From contig CM054062.1 in the NCBI GenBank assembly GCA_028641055.1, positions 12,622,826 through 12,686,825 of the forward strand: a DNA stretch of 64,000 nucleotides. Direction: 5' to 3'. Position numbers and translations under genes: made by a program. This DNA comes from Alopecurus myosuroides. Its lineage: Eukaryota > Streptophyta > Magnoliopsida > Poales > Poaceae. The notes under the pieces are model-generated. The model was not told the DNA's origin and did no database searches. It was given only the letters and a program-made list of their open reading frames with translations. Position 1 is the stretch's first letter, and each line of letters starts with the position of its first letter. Shown here piece by piece: positions 1 through 9,442 of the stretch.

Positions 1-1518
1 ATATCAGCACATCGTGCTTCAAAGATCACCACCTCCAGTTGTTCCGGTAACTCATGCTACAAGGTAACCCCTCTCGGCATCTCCGAGGAGGCATCCTTCA
101 TTCGTTATCAGCAAGTTTTAGTCATTCCGTTTAAGTTGTCTATGATCACAGAATCCGTCACCAAGTCGTCCTTAACCGCGGACACGGCTTTTCGAAAAGA
201 TTAAACCCTGCAGGGGTGTACAACTTTAACCACACGTACCAACCAACTCTTAATGCCACTAGATTAGCACTATTCCGGGAAGTGCCGGCAGATGGAGGTT
301 GACCACGACCTTTCCCTTGCTTCGCCTATTCCATGAGTCGCTCCGAGTAGAGATGGACCGCCAATAGGGAGTGGCCATCTCCTGCCGGGTCTCTATCGTT
401 GTGCGCAATGCTCGACGGTTACCTACCCGCAGAGCGCCGATACATCGCCATGTCCTAGTTTTGAAAACGTTTTGATATCCCCGCAAATCCAAATGGAAAG
501 CACGAACTAGGCAACTCATGGAACAAACTAGGCAAGTTGAGACCGAGGGGAATCCAATCCCTCGTGTGGATGCACGCTCAGTCTTGGCTCGAAGACGAGA
601 ACTCGCTCCTAGGGGCATGAACGAGACAACCACCACAGACCCTCTGTGATCTCGTCATCCACACCTTTAAGTCATATTAAACAAGAATCTCTTAACTTAC
701 CACAACATACTTTCATACTAGATTCATTCTCGGCTCTGATTCATCAACCGGATGGAGCAGAGATAACAGGCATGTATGACTAAGCATGGCATATTTGAGG
801 CTCTGGCGATACACACAAACAAAACCTATGTCTGCTAGGAGCATTGAATCATGATATCTGGGTTATGCAAATAAATAGGATAACTCTATCTACTGACACA
901 AAATACATTGGAATGGAATGCATTTGTACGAGAGTCAAAAGTCTTTCGAAATCATATATGGCAGATAAGAGGTTATGCTTGCCTTGCTTCAAGAAAACCA
1001 GAGAAAGTCTTCGGGAAATACAGAGAGAAAGGTAACTCGAGGGGAGGGAGGGCGCCGGTCCTTATCCTCCTTGCAGGAAGCGACAACGGTAGGGATCCCC
1101 TCGCGGGATCGACGGCCGGTGCAGCGCCACAGAGCAGCTCCTACTGGCAGAGGTTGAAGAAGACTATTTTGCTCAAAGCCCCCTGTAACTTTCAGGATTG
1201 TCAGAGAAACCTTTTCCATTTAAAAACAGAACACAACATAAAGTTTTGAGGACATTTTTGAAATCAGAAAAATTGGCAAAAATATGATTTGGAAAGCTTA
1301 TGAAATTTCCAACAAAACCATGTCTTGGGTTGGTGCATTTGAATTATTTTCCAGAACAAAATTTTGGAAACCAAATTGAGTTCTTTTTGTGAGATTTTCT
1401 GAAACCATTTAAATTCACAATTTAAATTGGTTGAAACATGATTTAAATATTTGTTTTCATGCATGTATGAGATGAACACGACACCACACACTTTCGTTAG
1501 CAAATTTGGGATGTTACA
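1..1518 (-). mobile_element. LTR fragment (minus orientation) truncating the LINE
   Basis: Read on the minus strand, the sequence begins at 1518 with TGTAACATCCC, a typical plant LTR start, and runs off the left edge of the window. The LINE ORF2 reading frame stops exactly at this junction, and its stop codon is made from the LTR's own first bases, so the LTR inserted into the LINE. Positions 168-224 hold a motif (CCGTGTCCGCGGTTAAGGAC on the minus strand) that recurs in other long LTR-like regions of this window. There is no convincing coding capacity. The family is not identified; a Gypsy LTR is the best guess. Confidence 0.6.
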
Positions 1519-3772
1519 GAAGCCGGGTAGCGATGTCGGAGGAAGTGACGTCGTCAATATTCATGGGGATTAGGCAGGACTTGTGGAAGTTGATGTGGAG
1601 GCCGGTGGCGGCGGCGAAGTCATCGAGGACGTCTTTGAGATGAGAGGCCGCATCGGGCGTGGCACGATAGATGATCAGGGTATCGTCCGCGTACTGCAAG
1701 ACCGGGGGGGGGAGAGAGGCGTCGATGGGGTGGTGGATGTGATCGTTATGGAAAGCGCGACGGATCAGCCGCTGCAGGACATCAGCAACGATGATGAAAA
1801 GGTAGGGAGAAAGGGCGTCGCCTTGTCGAAGCCCGTTTCTGCAACTGATCCAGTCCCCCGGCACCCCATTAAGGAGCACCGAGGTCAGGCCAGAACGAAG
1901 AAGGGAGCGGATCCAGCCACACCACGTGGCGTGGAAGCCGCGGGCTCTCATGATGTGGAGAAGGCTTTCCCAATTAACCGAGTCGAAAGCTTTACGGAAG
2001 TCGAGTTTGAAAACAATCGCAGGAGCCCGTCTAAGGTGGCAGCAGCGGACAAGGTCGGCCGCATAGATGATGTTTTCCGAGATCCGCCTCCCCGAGAGGA
2101 ACCCCGTTTGGTCACTGTCGACGAGAGAATGAATATTCCGCTGGAGTCTGGTGGTAAGGGTTTTGGAGATAGCTTTGACAATGCAGTTTTGTAGCGAGAT
2201 TGGACAGAAATCGGCGGGGGAGAGAGCGCCGGAGGATTTGGGGAGAAGAACAAGGAAAGCGCGATTGATGCGGGAAAGGTCAGAGGTGCCCGCATGGAAG
2301 TCCCTGAAGAAAAGCTCAAAATCATCCCTGATAATGTTCCAGTAGGAGGTGTAGAAACTAGGGCCGAAGCCGTCCGGGCCCGGGCTGGCATCAGCGCGCA
2401 TATCCAGGAAGGATTGTCTAATTTTGTCCCGGGTGAAGGGGGCGCAGAGGCAATGGGGGAGAGGCGTGTGGTCAGGGTATAAGGACTGCACATCGAAGTT
2501 CCACGAGCAGGAAGAAGCCGTGCCCAGAAGATGCTGGTAGAAAGTTTTGAGGGCAAGGGCCTTGTCCTCGTGACAGGAGATGGAAGCACCGTCCACAATC
2601 AGGGAGGGGATCGTGTTGCGGCGTTTCGGATAGGTAGCGGTGGCATGGAAGAACTTAGAGTTCTCATCGCCGTCGATAGCATAGCGAACTTTGGCCCTGC
2701 TGCGCCAGTAGTCAGAGGATTCTTTGACGGCGGAGTGACGGGCATCGATGGCGAGCGAGCGAAGGTTGATCTCCAGAAGCGAGAGGGCGCGGTGCTCTTC
2801 CAGACGGTCAAGAAGATCAATGAGGATACGGGTGTCGGAAGCACGGATAGAGGAAGGGATGGATCTCTTAGCCCAGACGCGGCATCTGGTCCGACAGCGC
2901 CTAAGGCGGGCAACAAGGCAAGCCGTGGTGTCCGTCCTTGTGGCAGCTCGCCAGGCTTGAGCAATGGCCGTGCGGAGTCCATCATGCTGCGCCCAGGAAC
3001 TCTCAAAGCGGAACACCTGTGATCTGGGGACGGTGGACGAGATGGAAGCGACGAGAGGTACGTGGTTGGACGTATCCCTGGTGGAGGAGAGAAGAGTCGA
3101 GGCGGGGAAGCGTAGGTTCCAAGCAACGTTGATAAAAACTCTGTCAAGGCGAAGGAGCATAGGGTTAGAGCGACCGTTAGACCAGGTGTAACGACGATCA
3201 CTAAGGGGGAGGTCGATGAGCCCGATTCTATGAATGCAGTCGTTAAACATGTCCGCGTCCGAGTGGGAGAAATTATCGTTATTACGATCATCAGGGGATC
3301 TGATCAGATTGAAGTCGCCAGCGACCATCCAGGGAATGTCAGTTCTAGGGTCATGAGTGTCAAGGCTGTCGAGGAAGATTTGTTTAGCGCGGCGATCACA
3401 GGGGGCGTAGACATTAGAAAGGCGGATAGCCGAGCCATCAAGGGTATAGATTAGGTCGGTGGAGAGAACATGATCCGAGCGGAAAACACCGGAAAAGGTA
3501 AAGAGGTTGCTGTCCCAAGCCGTGAGGATACCTCCGGAAGTACCAATTGCAGGGATGGTCTCGAAAGCGCGGAGGTTAGAGGGAAGGAACGAGTTAGCTT
3601 TGGCAAGAGAGAGGGAGGCAAGTTTGGTTTCTTGAATGGCGAGAAGACGGGGTTTGATCCGCGTAATGTCGTCAAGCACAAGCCCACACTTGACGGAGTC
3701 GCCGAGCCCACGGGTGTTCCAGGAGCACGCACAAAAAAGTGAAGAACTCATAAAGCCACTTGTGGGCACCAA
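1519..3772 (-). pseudogene. LINE ORF2: endonuclease-reverse transcriptase, 3' truncated
   Basis: About 750 codons remain of a protein usually near 1,200. The N-terminal part is an AP-type endonuclease (exonuclease-endonuclease-phosphatase fold): CSWNTRGLG, the metal-binding glutamate in IQETKL, GDFNLI, and a terminal SNHVPL in place of the usual SDHxPL, so the catalytic Asp of that motif is replaced by Asn. The RT follows: CPISLQN, FKLDFRKAFDSVNW, NGLRQGDALSPYLF and the catalytic YADD in LQYADDTLII. The frame ends shortly after the palm, where the LTR at 1518 supplies a stop. Thumb, RNase H and C-terminal knuckle regions are missing. In a LINE this protein nicks the target and primes cDNA synthesis; this copy cannot. 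Confidence 0.9.
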
Positions 3773-3980
3773 GCAGACAAACCTCGACCGTGCTTACAGG
3801 TAGGGCAGAAAACAGCAAGGGGGTTAGCGAGCAGAGCAAAAGGGAGTGCTCCAGCAGAAGGATCTGCACACGGACGGGAGCACTCAGCACGAGCGGAACT
3901 ACTAAAAGTAAAGGCTCCGACGAACACGGCTAATCCGCGACGCACACGGACGGGAGCCACGGCATCAGGTATGAAACCGA
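3773..3980. other. LINE inter-ORF spacer
   Basis: About 208 bases separate the ORF1 stop (near 3981) from the first plausible ORF2 methionine at 3772. I see no motif here beyond an ordinary LINE inter-ORF gap. Confidence 0.5.
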
Positions 3981-5131
3981 TCATGCGGACCCCATGGCCG
4001 CCAGGGAGGAGCTGTCGATGCCACAAGCCGCGCCGAGCTCCTGGAGCTGAGGAACCGGGATAAAGTCCGGGAAGGAGTCGTCGAGGCCGGCGGCGCGGAT
4101 CGCACGCTGCAGGCGCGGGGACCCCTTGCGCGGCGCGAACCCGGCAGCCTTGGAGGCCTTAGCACGTCCCAACATGGTGGCGTGGATGGCCAGCTCCTTA
4201 GCGGCCAGCCGAGCGCTCCTACGGGCCTTGAAGGAGTCGTCAGAGGCGCGCTTCGCCTGGGCGCGGCGGCAGCGGACAACCACCTCGTGGTCGTCGGAGG
4301 GGAGAGCGAGGATCGCGGGGGACGAGTCGCCGATCTCCTCTGGCTCAGAGGAGCTGGTGAGGTCAATCACCTCCGAGACTATCCCCAACGCAGCCGGGCC
4401 GCGGGCGGGCGTGGTAGTGGTACGGAGGCCAGGCCCGGCCGCCATCTCCGGAGAGGTTAGGTCGATGACGGGTGCCTCCTCCACAGATGGGTCGAAGAAG
4501 GGCGTCGCCGGGGTTGCCAGGGCATCAAACCACTGCGCACGGATGAAAACGTCCGGTGAATAAAACGAAACGAGGAAGACGGAAGGAGAGGGGAGGAAGG
4601 AGGTGAACCGGACCTTGGCGGCCGGGGCGCCGGGGAATTGCGCCTGCAGCCTAGCCGCAAGGGTACGGTGGAAGGCCTCCAGCCCGGGCGACGGAGGCGG
4701 CTGAGGAAGGCTGGAGCGGCAAGCCAGCACCCGGCGGAACAGGGAGAGGCCATCCGCAGCCTCCTTGGCGCGGTCATTGGAGTTGGCACCGGTCCCATTG
4801 CCCCCGTACCCGAAGGGAGCGTCGTTGGCAGCGGGGGGGGGGGGTTTCACTCCGGCTCGAGATGGAGTCATCGACGTCATCGAGCCCACCCGGCGGGGTT
4901 GGCGGCGCGTCATCAGGCCCACCGAAGTGACGGATAGGGGCCTCCGCATCGTGCGCATCCGCGCGCCAGGTAGCGACAACGCGGAGGCGAACCTCCGTAG
5001 CGAAGCCACTGGTGAAGTCCCGGACGAAGAGGGTGCGCGGGACGTCGCTCTCTTTTTCGAGGCGGATGACAAGGCGCAGCGAGGAGAAATCGAGGTCGAG
5101 CAGGCATGCGGGATCAATGCAGCAGACCGAT
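3981..5131 (-). pseudogene. LINE ORF1, C-terminal part (left of the Tat insertion)
   Basis: This is the C-terminal portion of the LINE ORF1 protein, continuing in phase from 20320-20621 once the Tat element and one CCGAT are removed. A 12-G run (4833-4844, C on the coding strand) shifts the frame; downstream of it the ORF is open to a stop at 3981. Two VIDLT motifs (coding bases 4455-4469 and 4356-4370), the second followed by a Ser/Glu-rich stretch, look like SUMO-interacting motifs. A basic RRSARLAAKE segment follows, of a kind seen near the end of many plant LINE/gag-like ORF1 proteins. ORF1 normally binds LINE RNA. The homopolymer shift could be a real mutation or a sequencing error. Confidence 0.75.
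5127..5131. repeat. Left target-site duplication of Tat element (CCGAT)
   Basis: CCGAT immediately precedes the 5' LTR and is repeated exactly at 20320-20324, right after the 3' LTR. A 5-bp duplication is the expected integrase footprint. Confidence 0.97.
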
Positions 5132-6006
5132 TGTCGGGGGGTTACCCCCGAGTAGGGTAAAGGCAAGTGGTAAAGGCAACAGTCAGAAGGGAAGTTTGGT
5201 CGAGTAGACGCCTACCCGGTACTCGCTACCCGGTCGACTGCTACTCGGTCCTACGAAAAGATGACCAGAAGGAGATATCAAGAGAGTTATGTCCATTCGA
5301 GTAGAAGAGCTGGTCCGAGTAAGATTGGCGGGAATCTACTCGGGCCAGAAGTCAAAGGAGCCGTTCTGACACAGGATCCCGCGTATCCTGGGTCCGTACT
5401 TGGCACTATTCAAACTACTGTTCATCTGGGACCGGCCTGCCTGACAGCGACAGTGTGGAAGCAGGCGGTCGCAGGATAAGGGGGCCCTACTCTGTGTTTG
5501 GCACAGTGATACCAGACTGTCCCCTTGGTTTTGCCCAACGACTTTCCGGATGCAGCCAAGATTAGGAACCAAAGCTGTCAGCGGGAACTTGGAAGAAGGA
5601 CGATGTGCACACTATGTCGACACTTGTCCATGTTTGGACGTATCCGGCTGGGCACCATGTATATAAGGTGCCCCGCCGCCTCCTGCGAGAGGATCGAATG
5701 CTGGGACACAGGAAAACCCTAGATTCTTGACCTAGTTCATTACGTAGAGAGAAGAGTGGCTACTCGGTAGCAAGAACATTGTACTGTGGCTACTCGGTGA
5801 GACACCAGAATACAAAGAGAAAGGCAGGAGTAGGGGTTTTACCTCCTCACGAGGGCCCTGAACCTGGGTAGATCGTGTTGTTTGCATTGCTTAGTTCTTA
5901 CCTCACGCGGCTACTCGTCGCGTGATCCCTCCCCGAGCACCTCCAGCGTCCATCGTTCCCACATCTTTAGCCATCCTATGGCATCTGCCGTGACACCACC
6001 ACGACA
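5132..6006 (+). repeat. Tat element 5' LTR
   Basis: 875 bp starting TGTCGGGGGGTTACC and ending CCACCACGACA. It matches 19445-20319 at about 868 of 875 positions by eye. It carries a TATA box at 5660-5666 and several copies of CTACTCGG. A long reading frame enters the interior from within U5, but the first methionine after the primer-binding site is at 6161. Confidence 0.97.
5650..5673 (+). promoter_or_regulatory. Tat LTR TATA box inside an inverted repeat
   Basis: TATATAA at 5660-5666 is flanked by GGGCACC (5650-5656) and GGTGCCC (5667-5673), a 7-bp perfect inverted repeat around the TATA box. The 3' LTR has the same arrangement (TATATAA at 19973-19979). It is the likely core promoter of the genomic RNA, with U3 upstream and R/U5 downstream. 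Confidence 0.75.
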
Positions 6007-6008
6007 GT

Positions 6009-6026
6009 TGGCGCCCACCGTGGGGC
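6009..6026 (+). other. Tat element primer-binding site
   Basis: TGGCGCCCACCGTGGGGC lies two bases after the 5' LTR end. This is the primer-binding sequence typical of RIRE2-type Tat elements in grasses and marks the start of minus-strand cDNA synthesis. Confidence 0.9.
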
Positions 6027-6160
6027 AACCAGCGGCGCTGGCTGGAGTTTCTGTTCGGACGGGATCTTCTTCAGCGGAGCGCGTAGTCTGTGGCCTTGTC
6101 CACAGATTCGGCTCTTTCGACTTCGTCACCGACAACGCCGGTGATTTCGGCGGCAGGGCC

Positions 6161-7624
6161 ATGCCGGAGGGCGGCTCGGTGATCTCCTTCGGCTCTCATC
6201 TCGTCTACATCGCCACCGTCGTCGACCGCGTCTACCCCGAGCTGGTGCGTGACGCGGAGGATCCTCCTGCGGTGATCGCTGCTCGCGGAAGGCCTGCGCG
6301 CCGTTCTGCGGACCGCGCCGAGGTGATGGTGACCGGCTTAGCGGCAAACGCTGGCGCGGCTGCTACTGGCGCCGCGGCCGTCGTCGAGGATCTTGCTGCC
6401 ACGAGCGCTGGTGGCAGGACTCACAGGCCCTACGAGAAGGAGTGTAACCTCCCTCCCTCCACCACTCCGACTATTCCCGCGTCGGCTGGACGGAATGGTA
6501 TGCCAACCCCCACTGACCTCGAACTCCTGAGCATGAAGGAGCAGCTCGAGCAGCAACGCCTGGAGCTGCTCGCCGAGCAGGCGGAGTTGGACAAGGTTAG
6601 GCTTGAGTTGAGTCTAGACCAGCTTGAGTACAACAAGGCTCATGGTTTCACGCCAGTCACTAGGAGAGCTATCAGAGTAGGCGCCACGCGGCGCAATCTT
6701 GGTGCCGAGATGGCGACAGTGGTAGAGGTTCCTGCTCAGTCCGCCACCGCAAACACTTCCACTAGGCCTAGGTATAGCACACCTGCCAAGACACTTAGAG
6801 CTGCAGAGGTTGTAGCTGCCGAGTTGCCTCATTTAGACGGCGACGCGCGTGTTAGGCAGCAGGAAAGGCTCAACGAGTTGGTATTGGAGGCTGCTAGGCA
6901 GAATGAGGAGTTCCGGAAGGCCAACCCGGGTGCTGGAGCTTCGCAGGTGGTGCACTCGCACACGGCTAGATCTAACGATCAGGCCTCGTCTCCGCATCCC
7001 AGCCGCGAGAAGAGCCGCAGCGGACGTTCCGCCAGAGATAGGCAAATGCAGGTGTATGACCTGGCTGCTGCCGCGAGACAGCCTGCTGTGCCGCAGCAGC
7101 CCGGGCAGGAACACAACGCTGCAAGAGCAGGCTCTCAAGCCCATCAAGCTCAAAGCCAGGCTCGAGGTGGAGCACGCCCAGGTCCTTCTCAGCATCCCGC
7201 AGCTCAGCCTACTCGGCAGAGGCAGCAGCCGCGCGCAGTGGCGCCAGTCGCCAACCCGGTGGGGCAGCCTGCGGCTGTGCAGGTGGACAGATATGATGAC
7301 GGCTACTCGGCCATGGAGATGGCTGGCTATGATATTCAGGACCGTGTTGGCGAGCGCGTGTTGGCGCCTGGAGATGCGAGGCATCAGCTGGACCGGATCA
7401 ACTTGTCAGCTCGGTTGGAGAACACGGGTCCTCCTGGCCCCGAGTGCTTTGGCCCGCGCATCATGAACGAGCCGTCCGTGAAGAACTTCCAGCTCGCAAG
7501 GGGCACCAAGAGCTACAATGGCAGCACCAAGCCCGAAGATTGGCTCAACGATTACGTCACCGCAGTCCACATTGCGGGCGGCAACAGGAGGTGGGCAGTG
7601 CGGTACGTCCCGCAGATGCTATAG
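6161..7624 (+). CDS. Tat Gag, N-terminal part, ended by in-frame TAG
   Basis: The start was chosen as the first ATG after the primer-binding site (6161). The protein begins with a short globular segment, then a charged coiled-coil stretch around residues 120-165 (Glu/Leu/Gln-rich), then a long low-complexity Ala/Gln/Arg/Pro region. It ends just inside the retrotransposon Gag core domain (TKSYNGSTKPEDWLNDY). The stop, TAG at 7622-7624 (codon 488), falls inside a motif that is usually L-E-G-x-A-x-x-W in this family, so a Glu codon probably changed by one base. Gag assembles the virus-like particle. The same frame continues directly after the stop. Confidence 0.85.
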   Translation: MPEGGSVISFGSHLVYIATVVDRVYPELVRDAEDPPAVIAARGRPARRSADRAEVMVTGLAANAGAAATGAAAVVEDLAATSAGGRTHRPYEKECNLPPSTTPTIPASAGRNGMPTPTDLELLSMKEQLEQQRLELLAEQAELDKVRLELSLDQLEYNKAHGFTPVTRRAIRVGATRRNLGAEMATVVEVPAQSATANTSTRPRYSTPAKTLRAAEVVAAELPHLDGDARVRQQERLNELVLEAARQNEEFRKANPGAGASQVVHSHTARSNDQASSPHPSREKSRSGRSARDRQMQVYDLAAAARQPAVPQQPGQEHNAARAGSQAHQAQSQARGGARPGPSQHPAAQPTRQRQQPRAVAPVANPVGQPAAVQVDRYDDGYSAMEMAGYDIQDRVGERVLAPGDARHQLDRINLSARLENTGPPGPECFGPRIMNEPSVKNFQLARGTKSYNGSTKPEDWLNDYVTAVHIAGGNRRWAVRYVPQML

Positions 7625-9442
7625 GGTCCAGCTCGCACTTGGCTCAACAACTTGCCCAAGCACAGCATAAATTGCTGGCTGGACTTCTCGGATGCCTTCG
7701 TCAGCAACTTCACCAGCACCTACAAGAGGCCGAATAGGCCACAGCAGCTGTCCGCTTGCAGGCAGCGAGAAGACGAGACAGACCGCGAGTATCTTACTCG
7801 GTGGAGTACATTGAGGAACACCTGTGAAGGTGTGAATGAAGCTCAGGCCATCACTTGGTTTGCGCAGGGATGCAGGCATGGCAGCATGTTGTGGCAGAGA
7901 TTGCGGAGGGAAATGCCAAACACTCTGGCGGAGACCATCAAGATTGCGGATCAGTACGCACTCGGTGATCCTACTCAGCCCCTGATGGACTCCTCTGAGC
8001 CGAGAAGAAACTTCAGCAACAGCAAGCGCAACGAGTTCCGCAACAAGCGCAGGGGTGACCGAATAGATACTCGGTATGACCCTGAAGAGGTGAATGCAGT
8101 GACTGTTGGAGCTGGTGGTAGCCAAAGGCAGAAACCTGCTGGAGCCTACGGGCAGAACCAGAACCAGGGCCAAGGCAACAAGAAACCATTCCGTACTCCT
8201 CAGTCGAGTAGCGGCAACTCCGAGCAGCCGAGGAAGTTCGTCTTTGACGACATGAAGGATGGCCCATGCAGCTTTCACACTCACCACCCCTCAAGGCCTG
8301 CTAACCACACTACTCGGCAATGTGAATGGTGGGATGTGATCAAGAATGATGGCCTGCCTCCTCCTCCTCCTCTGCCAGCGGCCAATGCCAATGTGCAGCC
8401 TACTCGCGCACCCGCAGCTCGGCCGCCAGTGTACCCGAGAAGAGAGAATGTGAACCAGGTGGCTTTAGGAGCCAACCGTCACTTCAACAATGAGAGCTAC
8501 CGCAACAACAACAACAACTACAACCGCAACAACAACAACAGAGGCAACAACAACTACCAGGGCAACAACAACAACGACAACAATGGGGGCGGAGGCTCCA
8601 ACCAGTACCAAGAGAACCATGAGAGCTACATGATCTTCACCTCTGAGCCAGTCGACAAGCAATCACAGCACAGGCGTGCCATGGAGGTCAATGCGGTGAT
8701 TCCTGCTGTCCCTCACTACATGTGTTGGTGTGACCAGGAGATCAGGTGGTCCCGAGTAGATCATCCCAAGGTAATGCCCAATCCGGGTAGCTATGTCTTT
8801 GTGCTGGATCCTACCTTCCTGGGTCTCGAGAAGAATGTGAGGTTCAACAAGGTGCTAATCGACAATGGCAGCAGCATCAACATCGTGTACAAAGACACCC
8901 TCGAGAAGCTTGGCCTGGCCGAGAACATGATGCTGCCCAGCAAGACCACTTTCCATGGCATTGTGCCCGGGATCTCGTGCAACCCGATTGGCCGAGTGTG
9001 GATAGATGTGCTATTCGGCACCAGGGAGAACTGCCGCACAGAGCGCCTGCAGTTCGAGGTGGTTGATCATCAGAGTCCTTACCATGCTCTACTCGGCAGG
9101 CCTGCTCTGAGCAAGTTCATGGCCTCTACTCATGTTGCATATCTGAAGATGAAGATCCCTGGTCCCAATGGCATAATTACCATCTCTGGTGATTACAAGA
9201 AGTCCATGGAGTGTGCCTCTGCTGGTTCCCAGTTGGCGGAATCGATGGTGATTGCTGCCGAGAAGAAGAAGATGTATGAGGTGGTGGCCATGGCGCAATC
9301 CGCGCAAGCTGGCGCGCAAGGCGTGTCGAGTACCCAACACGGGACCGCATTCCAGGCATCTCAGGAGACCAAGAAGGTCCAGGTCGACCCCGAGTTCCCC
9401 GACCGTGTAGCCATAATTGGCTCCGGGTTGGCGGAGAAATAG
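7625..9442 (+). CDS. Tat Gag C-terminus and aspartic protease, ended by in-frame TAG
   Basis: In the same frame as the segment before it. It starts with the rest of the Gag core (GPARTWLNNLP and DREYLTRW), followed by a CHHC-type zinc knuckle (CSFH...NHTTRQC, around 8270-8322) and an Asn-rich tract at 8497-8592. The protease carries the catalytic triplet as D-N-G in VLIDNGSSINIVY (around 8858) where DTG or DGG is usual, and ends with LLGRPALSKF. The protease would process the polyprotein. The segment ends at TAG 9440-9442 (codon 1094) in the linker to RT, probably from CAG. No frameshift is seen. Confidence 0.85.
   Translation, partial: GPARTWLNNLPKHSINCWLDFSDAFVSNFTSTYKRPNRPQQLSACRQREDETDREYLTRWSTLRNTCEGVNEAQAITWFAQGCRHGSMLWQRLRREMPNTLAETIKIADQYALGDPTQPLMDSSEPRRNFSNSKRNEFRNKRRGDRIDTRYDPEEVNAVTVGAGGSQRQKPAGAYGQNQNQGQGNKKPFRTPQSSSGNSEQPRKFVFDDMKDGPCSFHTHHPSRPANHTTRQCEWWDVIKNDGLPPPPPLPAANANVQPTRAPAARPPVYPRRENVNQVALGANRHFNNESYRNNNNNYNRNNNNRGNNNYQGNNNNDNNGGGGSNQYQENHESYMIFTSEPVDKQSQHRRAMEVNAVIPAVPHYMCWCDQEIRWSRVDHPKVMPNPGSYVFVLDPTFLGLEKNVRFNKVLIDNGSSINIVYKDTLEKLGLAENMMLPSKTTFHGIVPGISCNPIGRVWIDVLFGTRENCRTERLQFEVVDHQSPYHALLGRPALSKFMASTHVAYLKMKIPGPNGIITISGDYKKSMECASAGSQLAESMVIAAEKKKMYEVVAMAQSAQAGAQGVSSTQHGTAFQASQETKKVQVDPEFPDRVAIIGSGLAEK
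8497..8592 (+). repeat. AAC/CAA-rich low-complexity tract coding poly-Asn
   Basis: A (AAC)n-like purine/C tract within gag encodes a run of Asn broken by Tyr, Arg and Gly. It lies between the CHHC knuckle and the protease and could be a flexible or prion-like linker. Confidence 0.8.

Noticed and set aside
1583..2482. Long plus-strand ORFs opposite LINE ORF2
   Set aside because: Antisense shadows of the endonuclease-RT frame; no domain of their own.
7622..7624. Programmed Gag-Pol readthrough at the first TAG
   Set aside because: It lies inside the Gag core rather than at the Gag/Pol boundary, so a mutation is more likely; kept only as a hypothesis in the findings.
8465..8662. Minus-strand poly-Val ORF
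   Set aside because: Complement of the Asn-rich Gag tract; an artefact of the AAC repeat.
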